Source: Reyranella sp. (lineage in GTDB: Bacteria; Pseudomonadota; Alphaproteobacteria; Reyranellales; Reyranellaceae). Taken from it: a DNA stretch of 12,179 nt. Under the pieces are notes generated by a model. The model had not been told where the DNA came from, searched no databases, and saw only the letters and a program-made list of their open reading frames with translations. Each line of letters starts with the position of its first letter. Position 1 is the stretch's first letter. The position numbers and the translations under genes are program-made. Positions 1 to 6,198 of this stretch are shown here, one piece after another. The DNA is taken from assembly GCA_004296815.1 (NCBI GenBank), contig SCVT01000576.1, positions 1 to 12,179 of the forward strand, written 5' to 3'.

Positions 1-398
1 ACCCTGTTGGCATAGGTCTCGGGGTTCGGCAGAGCGTAGCCCCAGGTGAACGAGTCACCCACGACAACGATGTCGACCTTGGCCGGGCTCTTCTGTCCTG
101 GTCCGTCGACCCGGGCGCCGCGATCGTCGGTGTAGACGTCGAAGGCAAAGGCCTTGCGGTCCTTGATGGCGGGATAGATGCGCCTGTTATGCGAACTGGG
201 ATTGGCGATCGCGCCGATCTCGGGATCAAAGAGCACCAGGGGGTCGCCTTCCACCGACATGGCGATCCCCGGCACGGTCAGATAGGCGGCGATCCAGATC
301 CCCAGGAGAAGGCCGATGACCGTCGACACCAGTGTCAGCGTTGCAGTCTTGAGTTTCTTGGCCTGGCTCACGATTCCCTGCTCGGCAGTCGACGCCAT
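1..398 (-). CDS. SGNH/GDSL-hydrolase-like membrane-anchored protein, N-terminal part (truncated by window edge)
   Basis: The reverse-strand frame from the ATG at 396-398 stays open to the left edge, giving 132 complete codons and no stop. Residues about 20-44 form one hydrophobic segment preceded by lysines (KKLK at 15-18), so the protein probably has a single membrane anchor with the rest in the periplasm. Residues 108-132 contain VDIVVVGDSFTWG, the GDS block of SGNH/GDSL esterase-like folds, in which the Ser (residue 116) is the usual nucleophile. The following ALPNPETYANR matches the way SGNH proteins of the cell-surface acyl-modification type continue. The remaining SGNH blocks (Gly, Asn, and the C-terminal Asp-His) lie outside the window, so catalytic activity cannot be judged. 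No strong Shine-Dalgarno precedes the ATG. It is divergent from thiE across an 89-bp gap. The fold call is fairly secure; substrate and function are unknown. Confidence 0.72.
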   Translation of the reverse strand, partial: MASTAEQGIVSQAKKLKTATLTLVSTVIGLLLGIWIAAYLTVPGIAMSVEGDPLVLFDPEIGAIANPSSHNRRIYPAIKDRKAFAFDVYTDDRGARVDGPGQKSPAKVDIVVVGDSFTWGYALPNPETYANR

Positions 399-429
399 TA
401 GACCATCATGCCGCGCGGCAAGGAAGACG

Positions 430-442
430 CGTCGACTCGACG
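430..442. repeat. Short inverted repeat in the thiE upstream gap
   Basis: The gap between the divergent SGNH-like gene and thiE (399-487) contains CGTCGA-C-TCGACG, a perfect 6-bp inverted repeat around one base. It could be a small operator, but GTCGAC-type palindromes are common in GC-rich DNA. I see no clear -35/-10 pair in this gap and no TPP-riboswitch signature ahead of thiE. It is recorded only as a visible structure. Confidence 0.2.
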
Positions 443-487
443 GCTTCGCGGGGAGCGCATAAACATCGCCAGCCGAATGATCCATCC

Positions 488-1132
488 ATGACCCGCCTCT
501 ACCTCATCTCGCCCGAGCGCATCGAGCATCCGTCCATTTTCGCCGACGAGCTGCGCGCCGCCCTGAACGGCGGCGACGTCGCTGCCTTCCAGCTCCGGCT
601 GAAGGACGTCGACGATGCCACGATCGCGCGGGTCGCCGACACGCTGCGGCCAGTCTGCCAGCAGCGCGACGTGGCCTTCATCATGAACGACCGTCCCGAT
701 CTCGCGGTGAAGCTCGATTGCGACGGCGTCCATGTCGGCCAGGACGACATGCCTTATGCCGAGGCACGCCGCATCGTCGGACCCGACCGCCAGGTCGGCG
801 TTACCTGCAAGGCGTCGCGGCATCTTGCGATGGAGGCCGCCGAAGCCGGCGCCGACTACGTGGCCTTCGGCGCGTTCTTCCCGTCCGGCACCAAGGCCGT
901 CACGACGCCCGCCGACGTCGAGATCCTCACCTGGTGGAGCGAGCTGATGGAAGTGCCGTGCGTGGCGATCGGCGGCATCACGGTCGACAATTGCACACCG
1001 GTGATCGCAGCCGGCGCCGACTTCCTCGCTGTGGCCGGCGGCGTCTGGAATTACAAGGACGGCCCCGAAGGCGCCGTCCGCGCCTTCAACGAGATATTCT
1101 CAGCGCACCTCTCAGCGCACGGGCAGCCATAG
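488..1132 (+). CDS. thiE: Thiamine phosphate synthase (ThiE)
   Basis: The 214-residue product matches the thiamine phosphate synthase TIM barrel in length and motif order. ThiE joins the pyrimidine HMP-diphosphate to the thiazole phosphate in the cytoplasm to make thiamine monophosphate. Visible family blocks are AFQLRLK (33-39), the diphosphate/HMP-binding strand with IMNDRPDLA (65-73), DGVHVGQDDM (79-88), FGAFFPSGTK (127-136, the equivalent of the usual GPxFPTxTK) and VAIGGI near residue 160. The stretch after VGVT (103-106), CKASRH, departs from the common GxSxH form. The ATG at 488 gives the standard N-terminus MTRLYLISP; no strong Shine-Dalgarno is seen. The 3' end overlaps the convergent epmA by 21 bp. 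No other thiamine genes are adjacent, so it is not in a thi operon here, and whether it is the cell's only ThiE is unknown. Confidence 0.88.
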   Translation: MTRLYLISPERIEHPSIFADELRAALNGGDVAAFQLRLKDVDDATIARVADTLRPVCQQRDVAFIMNDRPDLAVKLDCDGVHVGQDDMPYAEARRIVGPDRQVGVTCKASRHLAMEAAEAGADYVAFGAFFPSGTKAVTTPADVEILTWWSELMEVPCVAIGGITVDNCTPVIAAGADFLAVAGGVWNYKDGPEGAVRAFNEIFSAHLSAHGQP

Positions 1133-2107
1133 GACATCCTCGATGTGCTTGGCGCCGGTCGCCAGCATGACGAGGCGATCGAAGCCCAGCGCGATGCCGG
1201 CGCAATCCGGCAGGCCGTGCTCGAGTGCCGCCAGGAAATCTCCGTCGACCGGCCAGCGCAGGCCATAGAGCTCTTCCTTGAGATCCATGTCGGCCTGCAG
1301 CCGCTCCGCCTGGATCGCCGGATCGGTCAGCTCCCCGAAAGCATTCGCGAGCTCGACGCCGCAGACATAAAGCTCGAAGCGCTCGGCGACCCGCGGATCG
1401 CCGGGCTTGCCGCGCGCCAGCGCCGCCATGGAAATCGGATACTCGCAGAGGATCGTCGGCCGCCCCATGCCGAGCCTGGGTTCGATCTTGTCGAACATGA
1501 TGCGGAAGAAGACATCGTCCCAACTGTCACCCGCGTGCATGGCGACACCCGACACCGCCGACAGTGCCTCAGCGTTGCCTACCGTCGCGAACAGATCGAC
1601 ACCGGCGTAGCGTGCGAAGGCCTCCCCGACCGTCAGCCTCTCGGGCTCGGCGCGCGGGTCGCAGACATGGCCGCCCCAGCGCAGCTCGTCGACGCCGGTG
1701 AGCGCCAGAAGTGCTGCACAGTCCTGCATGATCGTCTCGTAGCCGGTGCTGGCGCGATACCATTCCAGCATCGTGAACTCGGGATGATGCAGCGCCGAGC
1801 CCTCGGCGTTGCGGAACACGCGCGCGAACTGGAAGAGTTTCGGCACGCCGCCGGCCAGCAGCTTCTTCATCGCGAACTCGGGCGAGCTGTGCAGCCAGCG
1901 CTCGCGTTCCTCGCCGTCGGGCAGCTCCCAGTCGGTGACGAAGCCCGTGAGATGCACCTCGGCGCCGGGCGCCACCTGCAGGATCGGCGTCTCGACCTCG
2001 ACGAAGCCCTCGGTCGCGAACCACTGGCGCATCGCCGCCTGGAGGCGCGCGCGCGCCTGCAGGTTGGGCAGCCGTCGTGCGAGCTTGTCGGGACGCCACT
2101 CGGTCAT
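1112..2107 (-). CDS. epmA: Elongation factor P--(R)-beta-lysine ligase (EpmA/GenX/PoxA)
   Basis: This class II lysyl-tRNA-synthetase-like enzyme lacks the anticodon-binding OB domain. In the characterised family it activates (R)-beta-lysine with ATP and attaches it to a lysine of EF-P, helping ribosomes through proline stretches. The start at 2107 gives 331 residues; it is preferred to the in-frame ATG at 2122 because MTEWRPDKLARRLPNL lines up with the family N-terminus. Seen motifs are FVEVETPIL (motif 1, 35-43), FQFARVFRNAEGSALHHPEF then TMLEWYRA (motif 2 region, 92-119), GVELANAFGEL (250-260, amino-acid pocket) and GIALGFDRLVMLATG (motif 3, 304-318). Absence of an N-terminal OB fold separates it from LysS. 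Its substrate EF-P is encoded 524 bp away on the opposite strand. The gene diverges from a YjbR-family gene across only 44 bp and its tail overlaps thiE. Confidence 0.93.
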   Translation of the reverse strand: MTEWRPDKLARRLPNLQARARLQAAMRQWFATEGFVEVETPILQVAPGAEVHLTGFVTDWELPDGEERERWLHSSPEFAMKKLLAGGVPKLFQFARVFRNAEGSALHHPEFTMLEWYRASTGYETIMQDCAALLALTGVDELRWGGHVCDPRAEPERLTVGEAFARYAGVDLFATVGNAEALSAVSGVAMHAGDSWDDVFFRIMFDKIEPRLGMGRPTILCEYPISMAALARGKPGDPRVAERFELYVCGVELANAFGELTDPAIQAERLQADMDLKEELYGLRWPVDGDFLAALEHGLPDCAGIALGFDRLVMLATGAKHIEDVLWLPVR

Positions 2108-2151
2108 GCCCGACCATCGCATGCGGAAAGCGCGGCGTGTAGGGTGCCGGC

Positions 2152-2505
2152 ATGACTCCCAAGCAGATCGACGCCTACTGCGCCAAGCTGCCGGCCGCGA
2201 AGCGCAGCGTGCAGTGGGAAGGCGTCATCGTCTTCAAGGTCGGCGGCAAGATGTTCGCCATCATCGCGCCCGACGAGAAGGGCCGCCCGCGCGACCTCTG
2301 GTTCAAGTCGGCGCCCGAGCATTTCGATGCGCTCAGCCGCTCCAAGGGATTTCGCCCGGCGCCTTACCTGGCCCGTGCGAAATGGGTGGCGCTGGAGGAC
2401 CCCAAGGTCCTCACCGCCGCCGAGACCCGCGCCTACCTCAAGCGCGCTCATGCGGTCATCGCCGCGGCACTGCCCAGGAAGAAGCGGGCCGAGCTCGGCC
2501 TCTGA
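2152..2505 (+). CDS. MmcQ/YjbR-family protein
   Basis: This is a 117-residue protein of the MmcQ/YjbR family, a small CyaY-like alpha/beta fold often labelled DNA-binding, though its biochemical role is not established. Family features seen are an N-terminal helix (MTPKQIDAYCAKLPAAKRS), VQWEGVIVFKVGGKMFAII (about 20-38), the LWFKSAPEHFDAL strand-helix (49-61), PYLARAKWVAL (70-80) and a C-terminal helical LKRAHAVIAAALPRKKR. The start is well supported: AGGG at 2141-2144 sits 7 nt before the ATG. It lies between epmA (divergent) and efp (same strand, 126 bp downstream). That position may be chance; I have no evidence that it acts on EF-P. A hairpin at 2561-2589 could separate its transcript from efp. 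Confidence 0.85.
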   Translation: MTPKQIDAYCAKLPAAKRSVQWEGVIVFKVGGKMFAIIAPDEKGRPRDLWFKSAPEHFDALSRSKGFRPAPYLARAKWVALEDPKVLTAAETRAYLKRAHAVIAAALPRKKRAELGL

Positions 2506-2560
2506 GGCGCCATTTGCGGCTGGTTGCGGCCCCCGGCTGCCTTTGATAGAAGGCCGCGCC

Positions 2561-2589
2561 GGCCTCGCCCCGCCCCTGCGGGCGAGGCC
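2561..2589 (+). terminator. 10-bp GC-rich hairpin between yjbR-like gene and efp
   Basis: GGCCTCGCCC (2561-2570) pairs perfectly with GGGCGAGGCC (2580-2589) around a 9-nt loop. It lies 55 nt after the yjbR-like stop and ends 42 nt before the efp start. Only a weak T-rich tract (TTTT within 2598-2601) follows, about 8 nt downstream, so a classical intrinsic terminator is doubtful. It could instead be a structured leader of the efp mRNA. The strength of the stem is seen; the role is inferred. Confidence 0.4.
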
Positions 2590-2631
2590 GAATTCCATTT
2601 TCTCGACCCCGCAGCGAGCCCCGGTAAACCC

Positions 2632-3201
2632 ATGAAAGTCCCCGTCAATTCGATCCGCGCCGGCAACGTCATCGACTACAACGGCAAGCTCTGGGTGGCC
2701 TCCAAGGTGCAGCACATCAGCCCCGGCAAGGGCGGCGCGTTCGTGGCCATCGAGGCCAAGGCGCTGCGCGAGGGCAACAAGCTCCAGGAGCGCTTCCGCT
2801 CGGGCGAGATGATCGAGCAGGCGCACATCGAGGAGCGCGACTGCACCTACCTGTTCAAGGACGAGAACGGCTTCACGTTCATGGACAAGGAGAATTTCGA
2901 GCAACTCGTGGTCAACGGCGACGTTCTCGATCCCGACCAGTCGCGCTGGCTGCAGGACGGCATGGAAGTGCAGGTCTCGCTCCACGAGGGCACACCGGTT
3001 GGCTGCACCCTGCCGAAGAGCGTCATCCTCCCCGTCATCGAGGCCGATGCCGTCGTGAAGGGTCAGACCGCCTCCTCGTCCTACAAGCCGGCCATCGTCG
3101 AAGGCGGCATCCGCGTGATGGTCCCACCGCACATCGCCGTCGGCACGCGGCTCGTGATCAACACCGAGGATGGCGCCTACATGGAACGCGCCAAGGATTA
3201 G
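2632..3201 (+). CDS. efp: Translation elongation factor P (EF-P)
   Basis: EF-P binds the ribosome between the P and E sites and speeds peptide-bond formation at consecutive prolines. The start at 2632 (MKVPVNSIRAGNVIDYNGK) gives 189 residues, practically the family length, so the longer open frame upstream is not used. Domain I (about 1-65) carries the modification loop HISPGKGGAF, with Lys33 at the tip as the expected EpmA target (equivalent of E. coli Lys34). Domains II and III follow, ending in the conserved C-terminal signature PPHIAVGTRLVINTEDGAYMER. The first residues of the ORF and the KOW-like N-terminal domain are intact. No strong Shine-Dalgarno is visible. The next gene starts 9 nt after the stop, suggesting co-transcription with the phosphatase gene. 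A lysine at the loop tip together with epmA nearby argues for the beta-lysylation branch rather than arginine rhamnosylation. Confidence 0.96.
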   Translation: MKVPVNSIRAGNVIDYNGKLWVASKVQHISPGKGGAFVAIEAKALREGNKLQERFRSGEMIEQAHIEERDCTYLFKDENGFTFMDKENFEQLVVNGDVLDPDQSRWLQDGMEVQVSLHEGTPVGCTLPKSVILPVIEADAVVKGQTASSSYKPAIVEGGIRVMVPPHIAVGTRLVINTEDGAYMERAKD

Positions 3202-3210
3202 GCGCAGACA

Positions 3211-4122
3211 GTGTCCCTTCCGACCCGTCGTCCTCCCCGAGAGCAACCCGTCGCACGTGTCGGCCGCGCCCCGCTGAGCGAAGGCCGCGAGCGCTCCGGC
3301 CCGGCCGAGCGCAAGTCGCTGGCGGTCCGGTCCGCCACCATCACGGTGATGATCCGCGCCGCCTTCGCCGCCGCGAAGACCCTGAAGCGCGACTTCGGCG
3401 AGGTCGAGCAGCTGCAGATCTCGGAGAAGGGTCCGGGCGATTTCGTGAGCCGCGCCGACATCATGGCCGAGCGCACGCTACGCAAGGAGCTCGAGCGCAC
3501 GCGGCCGGACTACGGCTTCCTCGGCGAGGAAGGCGGCGAAACCAAGGGCGACGGCCGCAACCGCTGGATCGCCGACCCGCTCGACGGCACCACGAACTTC
3601 CTCCACGGCGTGCCGCACTTCGCGATCTCGCTTGCGCTTGAGCGCGAGGGCGAGGTCATCGCCGGCGTGATCTACCAGCCGATCTCCGACGAGCTGTTCT
3701 GGGCCGAGAAGGGCAACGGCGCCTACATCGACACGCCGAACGCGCGCTCGCGCCGCCTGCGCGTCTCGGGCCGCAAGGAGCCGGCGCGCGCGCTGGTCGG
3801 CACCGGCATCCCGCATATCGGCAAGGGCGACCACGCCTCCTACTTCGCCAAGCTCGCGGCCGTGACCGAACGCACTGCAGGCGTGCGCCGCTGGGGCGCT
3901 GCCGCGCTCGACCTCGCCTTCGTGGCGGCCGGCCGCTACGACGCCTTCTTCGAGTTCGGCCTCGCACCGTGGGACGTCGCGGCGGGCGTGCTGATGGTCA
4001 AGGAAGCCGGCGGCGTCATCTGCGACATCCAGGGCCAGCCCTACGAGCTCGGCGGCAAGTCGCTGCTCGCCAGCAACTTCGGTCTCAAGGACCCGATGAT
4101 CGAGATCCTGTCGAAGGCCTAG
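3211..4122 (+). CDS. Inositol monophosphatase-family protein (SuhB-like)
   Basis: This is a Mg2+-dependent phosphatase-fold protein of the IMPase/SuhB family, which hydrolyses inositol 1-phosphate or related sugar phosphates. Family members can also act in transcription, as E. coli SuhB does. With the GTG at 3211 it has 303 residues. Metal-site motifs are intact: FLGEEGG (103-109), WIADPLDGTTNF (119-130) and APWDVAAG with Asp255. Homology-like sequence begins only around AVRSATITVM (38-47). Residues 1-36 are Arg/Pro-rich, and the first codons use ctt, cgt, cct, cga and caa, unlike the G/C third positions elsewhere, so the true start may be a non-standard codon further in (CTG at 3274 or 3319) or the ATG at 3349. 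It lies 9 nt after efp and probably shares its transcript. Its last 4 nt overlap the convergent LysR gene. The family is certain; the substrate is not. Confidence 0.9.
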   Translation: MSLPTRRPPREQPVARVGRAPLSEGRERSGPAERKSLAVRSATITVMIRAAFAAAKTLKRDFGEVEQLQISEKGPGDFVSRADIMAERTLRKELERTRPDYGFLGEEGGETKGDGRNRWIADPLDGTTNFLHGVPHFAISLALEREGEVIAGVIYQPISDELFWAEKGNGAYIDTPNARSRRLRVSGRKEPARALVGTGIPHIGKGDHASYFAKLAAVTERTAGVRRWGAAALDLAFVAAGRYDAFFEFGLAPWDVAAGVLMVKEAGGVICDIQGQPYELGGKSLLASNFGLKDPMIEILSKA

Positions 4123-4129
4123 CGGCCTT
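4114..4129. terminator. Possible bidirectional terminator hairpin at the convergent stops
   Basis: AAGGCC (4114-4119) and GGCCTT (4124-4129) form a 6-bp stem around TAGC, directly over the stop codons of the phosphatase and LysR genes. A short T run (4128-4130) follows on the plus strand and GAAAGGCC precedes on the minus reading, so it could stop transcription from either side. The stem is short and part is coding, so confidence is limited. Confidence 0.3.
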
Positions 4130-5009
4130 TCAGGATCTCGCGCACCAGCCTCGCCACCGTGCGCGCCGCGAGCGTCGCCGGGCGTTGCGTCCCCACCGCC
4201 AGCCACGTCGCCTGCTCGAGCGAGGGCTTCACAATACGCGATGCGGCGAATCCGGGCCCCGCCATCTCACGCTCGACAAAGGGCCGCGGGAACACGGTGC
4301 AGAGCCCGCAGCGCAGGACCGCCTCGCGCAGGATCGCCGACGAGCTTCCTTCCAGCACGAAGTTCAGCGCCACGTCGTGGCGCGCCGCGACCTCGCTCAT
4401 CACCGTCGTCAGCCCGTTCGGCCGCACCGGTCCGCACAGCGCCACACCGTCGAGCGACCGGAACGGCACGTCCCGGCGCTTGAGAGCAGGATGGCCCTTC
4501 GGACCCACCAGCATCATGTCGCAACGCGAGACCTGCTCGGCGCCGCGCACCGCGCCGCGGCGATAGCGGTTGAAGACCGCGACCTCGACGCGGCCGGTGG
4601 CGATCCACGCCTCGATCTGCCCGCTATAGGCTTCGTGGACGCGCAACCTGAGGCGCGGATAGTCGGCCAGCACCCGCGCCGTCAGCACGCTCACCAGCGG
4701 CTGCGCCCAGCCCGGGACGATGCCGAGATCGACACTGCCCACCGGGCTGGCGCCCTCGCCCCGCGCCTCGGCGGCGAGCTGGTCGGCCTCGGCCAGCAAC
4801 GCCCGCGCGCGCGGCAGCAGGGCCTCGCCGAACTCGGTGGGCTTGACCCCACGGCCGGTGCGGTGGAACAGCCGCCCGCCCAGCTCCTGCTCGAGCGCCG
4901 AGACCTGCCGGCTCAGCACCGACTGCGCGACGCCCTGCGCCGCCGCCGCGCGGCTGAACCCGCCGCCCTCGGCCACGCTGCAGAATGCCCGCACGCCCTT
5001 CAGATCCAT
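4119..5009 (-). CDS. LysR-family transcriptional regulator
   Basis: This is a LysR-type regulator of 296 residues, the usual size. The N-terminal winged HTH is clear: MDLKGVRAFCSVAEGGGFSR, then AAAAQGVAQSVLSRQVSALEQ, LGGRLFHRTGRGVKPTEFGEALL. A helical linker and the effector-binding domain follow, from about residue 90 (SVDLGIVPGWAQPLVSVL) to the C-terminus. The ATG at 5009 is chosen because the HTH begins there by family alignment and GGGAG lies 7 nt upstream; the open frame extends to 5129 and another ATG lies at 5021. It is transcribed divergently from the OmpA-like gene, the classic arrangement for a LysR regulator and its target, so that operon is a candidate target, by inference only. 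The ligand is unknown. Its stop overlaps the phosphatase stop in CTAG. Confidence 0.9.
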   Translation of the reverse strand: MDLKGVRAFCSVAEGGGFSRAAAAQGVAQSVLSRQVSALEQELGGRLFHRTGRGVKPTEFGEALLPRARALLAEADQLAAEARGEGASPVGSVDLGIVPGWAQPLVSVLTARVLADYPRLRLRVHEAYSGQIEAWIATGRVEVAVFNRYRRGAVRGAEQVSRCDMMLVGPKGHPALKRRDVPFRSLDGVALCGPVRPNGLTTVMSEVAARHDVALNFVLEGSSSAILREAVLRCGLCTVFPRPFVEREMAGPGFAASRIVKPSLEQATWLAVGTQRPATLAARTVARLVREILKGR

Positions 5010-5025
5010 CGCCGCTCCCATCCGA

Positions 5026-5035
5026 AATCGGCAAA
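5026..5035. repeat. 10-bp direct repeat copy 1 (AATCGGCAAA)
   Basis: An exact copy of AATCGGCAAA lies 16 bp upstream of the LysR start, next to the small inverted repeat CCGA-AA-TCGG (5022-5031). The second exact copy is at 5141-5150, 115 bp away (about 11 helical turns), beside the proposed promoter of the OmpA-like gene. Two identical 10-mers in a 163-bp divergent gap suggest a regulator site, but this is not proven. Confidence 0.35.
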
Positions 5036-5110
5036 GCCAGTCTAGCTCCCGTGACGTGGCGGCATAGCGCCGCTCGCCCGATTTCATCCGCAGGAGGACG
5101 CGGCGGCCGG

Positions 5111-5139
5111 TTGAGCCGAGTCTGCCCATTGGCTATGTT
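5111..5139 (+). promoter_or_regulatory. Predicted sigma70-type promoter for the OmpA-like/MotA/MotB-like genes
   Basis: TTGAGC (5111-5116) and TATGTT (5134-5139) are separated by 17 nt and resemble -35 and -10 elements. Transcription would start near 5146, leaving a leader of about 27 nt before the ATG at 5173 with its Shine-Dalgarno-like GAAAGG (5158-5163). This is the most convincing promoter-like pair I found in the window, though it comes from consensus matching only. Confidence 0.42.
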
Positions 5140-5140
5140 C

Positions 5141-5150
5141 AATCGGCAAA
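5141..5150. repeat. 10-bp direct repeat copy 2 (AATCGGCAAA), possible operator
   Basis: This exact repeat of the 10-mer at 5026-5035 starts just after the proposed -10 element and covers the expected transcription start. A protein bound here could block or modulate transcription of the envelope operon. The 8-mer CAATCGGC also recurs upstream of the alpha-2-macroglobulin gene (9145-9152), which may be chance. Confidence 0.35.
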
Positions 5151-5172
5151 TCCCTTTGAAAGGCAATCGCTT

Positions 5173-6198
5173 ATGCCCTCGTCTTCGGTCGTCGCGCGCA
5201 GCTTCGCCCTCGTTGTCCTGGGCTTCGGCGCCGCGTCTTCCGTCGCGTTCGGCCAGAACGTGACCGCCTTCAATCCCTACTCCGGCGTCGGCCTGCCGGG
5301 TGGCCCGACGCCGCAATACGGCCCGCAGGCCGCCTACCCCATCGCCGACACGGTCGGCCCCGGTCCGACGGCCGGCCCCGCCTTCAATCCGTGGAACGCG
5401 GGCGGGCAGTCGCCCGTCGGCGCATCGATCGGCGTGCCGCTGCCTGCGCAGGTCTATGCCGGCCCGGCCATGGGCGGCCCGGCGATCGTCAGCGGACGCG
5501 AATATGTTCCGCCAGCCTTCAACGACAGCCGCGGCTCCTACCTGCCGCCCCCGCCGCCCGGCCCGATCGAGAGCCGCATCGTGGCGATCCCCGAAGTGGG
5601 CGTCGGACGCGGCGCACCGCGCGATCTCCATTCGGCCGCGCCCACCTACACGGCCCCGCCGGCTCCCGCGCCCGTCGCGGCGCCGGTCGTGGTCGCACCG
5701 CCGACGCCTGCCCCGACGCCGGCGCCTGTCCCCGTCGCACGCCCTGCCGCGCCGCCCGTCGCTGCGCCTGCGCCCGCTCCGGCCGCAGCGCCACCGCCGG
5801 CCCCGCCGCGTCCGGTGGCTGCCGCAACACCTGCACCGGCTCCGGTTGCCACACCTGCCCCGCCACCCGCCCCTGCGCGTCCGGTGGCGGCACCGGCGCC
5901 GTCCGGTGGCGCCGTGGCGGCGTCCGTCGCCTTCAGCAGCCAGTCGGCCGAACTGTCGGATGCCGCGAAGGCGGACCTCGACCGCGTCGCCAAGAACATC
6001 TCCGACCGCAGCTTGCGCCAGGTCGAGTTGCGCGCCCATACCGGCAGCAACGATCCGGAGAGCCGCAAGGTCTCGCTCGCCCGCGCGCTGATCGTGCGCT
6101 CCTACCTGATCGACAAGGGCGTGAAGTCGCGCATCGAGATCGGCGCCTTCGCCGGCGACGGCGGCGATCGCGTCGACATCCTGGTGCCCAACTCGTGA
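5173..6198 (+). CDS. Secreted Pro/Ala-rich protein with C-terminal OmpA-like domain
   Basis: The 341-residue product has a signal peptide (residues 1-27, hydrophobic core FALVVLGFGAA, likely cut at AFG|QN) with no lipobox Cys, so it should be exported but not lipidated. Residues 28-155 are Gly/Pro-rich and of unknown fold. Residues about 158-245 are almost pure Pro/Ala/Val, an extended spacer of the TonB type. Residues 248-341 resemble an OmpA-like peptidoglycan-binding domain: VAFSSQSAELSDAAKADLDRV, then VELRAHTGSND, SLARALIVRSYLIDKGV and a closing VDILVP. The usual HTD is HTG here and the NRRVE block is replaced by GDRVDILV, so binding to peptidoglycan is uncertain. The ATG at 5173 has GAAAGG upstream. 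It leads a three-gene run with MotA- and MotB-like proteins, so it may be an outer or periplasmic partner of that motor. The function is not established. Confidence 0.82.
   Translation: MPSSSVVARSFALVVLGFGAASSVAFGQNVTAFNPYSGVGLPGGPTPQYGPQAAYPIADTVGPGPTAGPAFNPWNAGGQSPVGASIGVPLPAQVYAGPAMGGPAIVSGREYVPPAFNDSRGSYLPPPPPGPIESRIVAIPEVGVGRGAPRDLHSAAPTYTAPPAPAPVAAPVVVAPPTPAPTPAPVPVARPAAPPVAAPAPAPAAAPPPAPPRPVAAATPAPAPVATPAPPPAPARPVAAPAPSGGAVAASVAFSSQSAELSDAAKADLDRVAKNISDRSLRQVELRAHTGSNDPESRKVSLARALIVRSYLIDKGVKSRIEIGAFAGDGGDRVDILVPNS

Noticed and set aside
399..487. TPP riboswitch ahead of thiE
   Set aside because: The gap is only 89 bp and lacks the CTGAGA-type thi-box core, so there is no support.
1112..2107. 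Lysyl-tRNA synthetase (lysS) or GenX fragment
   Set aside because: The protein is full length for EpmA and lacks the N-terminal OB anticodon-binding domain of LysS, and EF-P is encoded nearby.
1145..2155. 336-codon open frame on the plus strand
   Set aside because: It is antisense to epmA, whose class II synthetase motifs are unambiguous.
5640..5910. Tandem repeat array in the Pro/Ala region
   Set aside because: The periodicity is irregular and the similarity (for example two RPVAA segments) comes from biased Pro/Ala codons. It is a low-complexity spacer, not a true repeat array.
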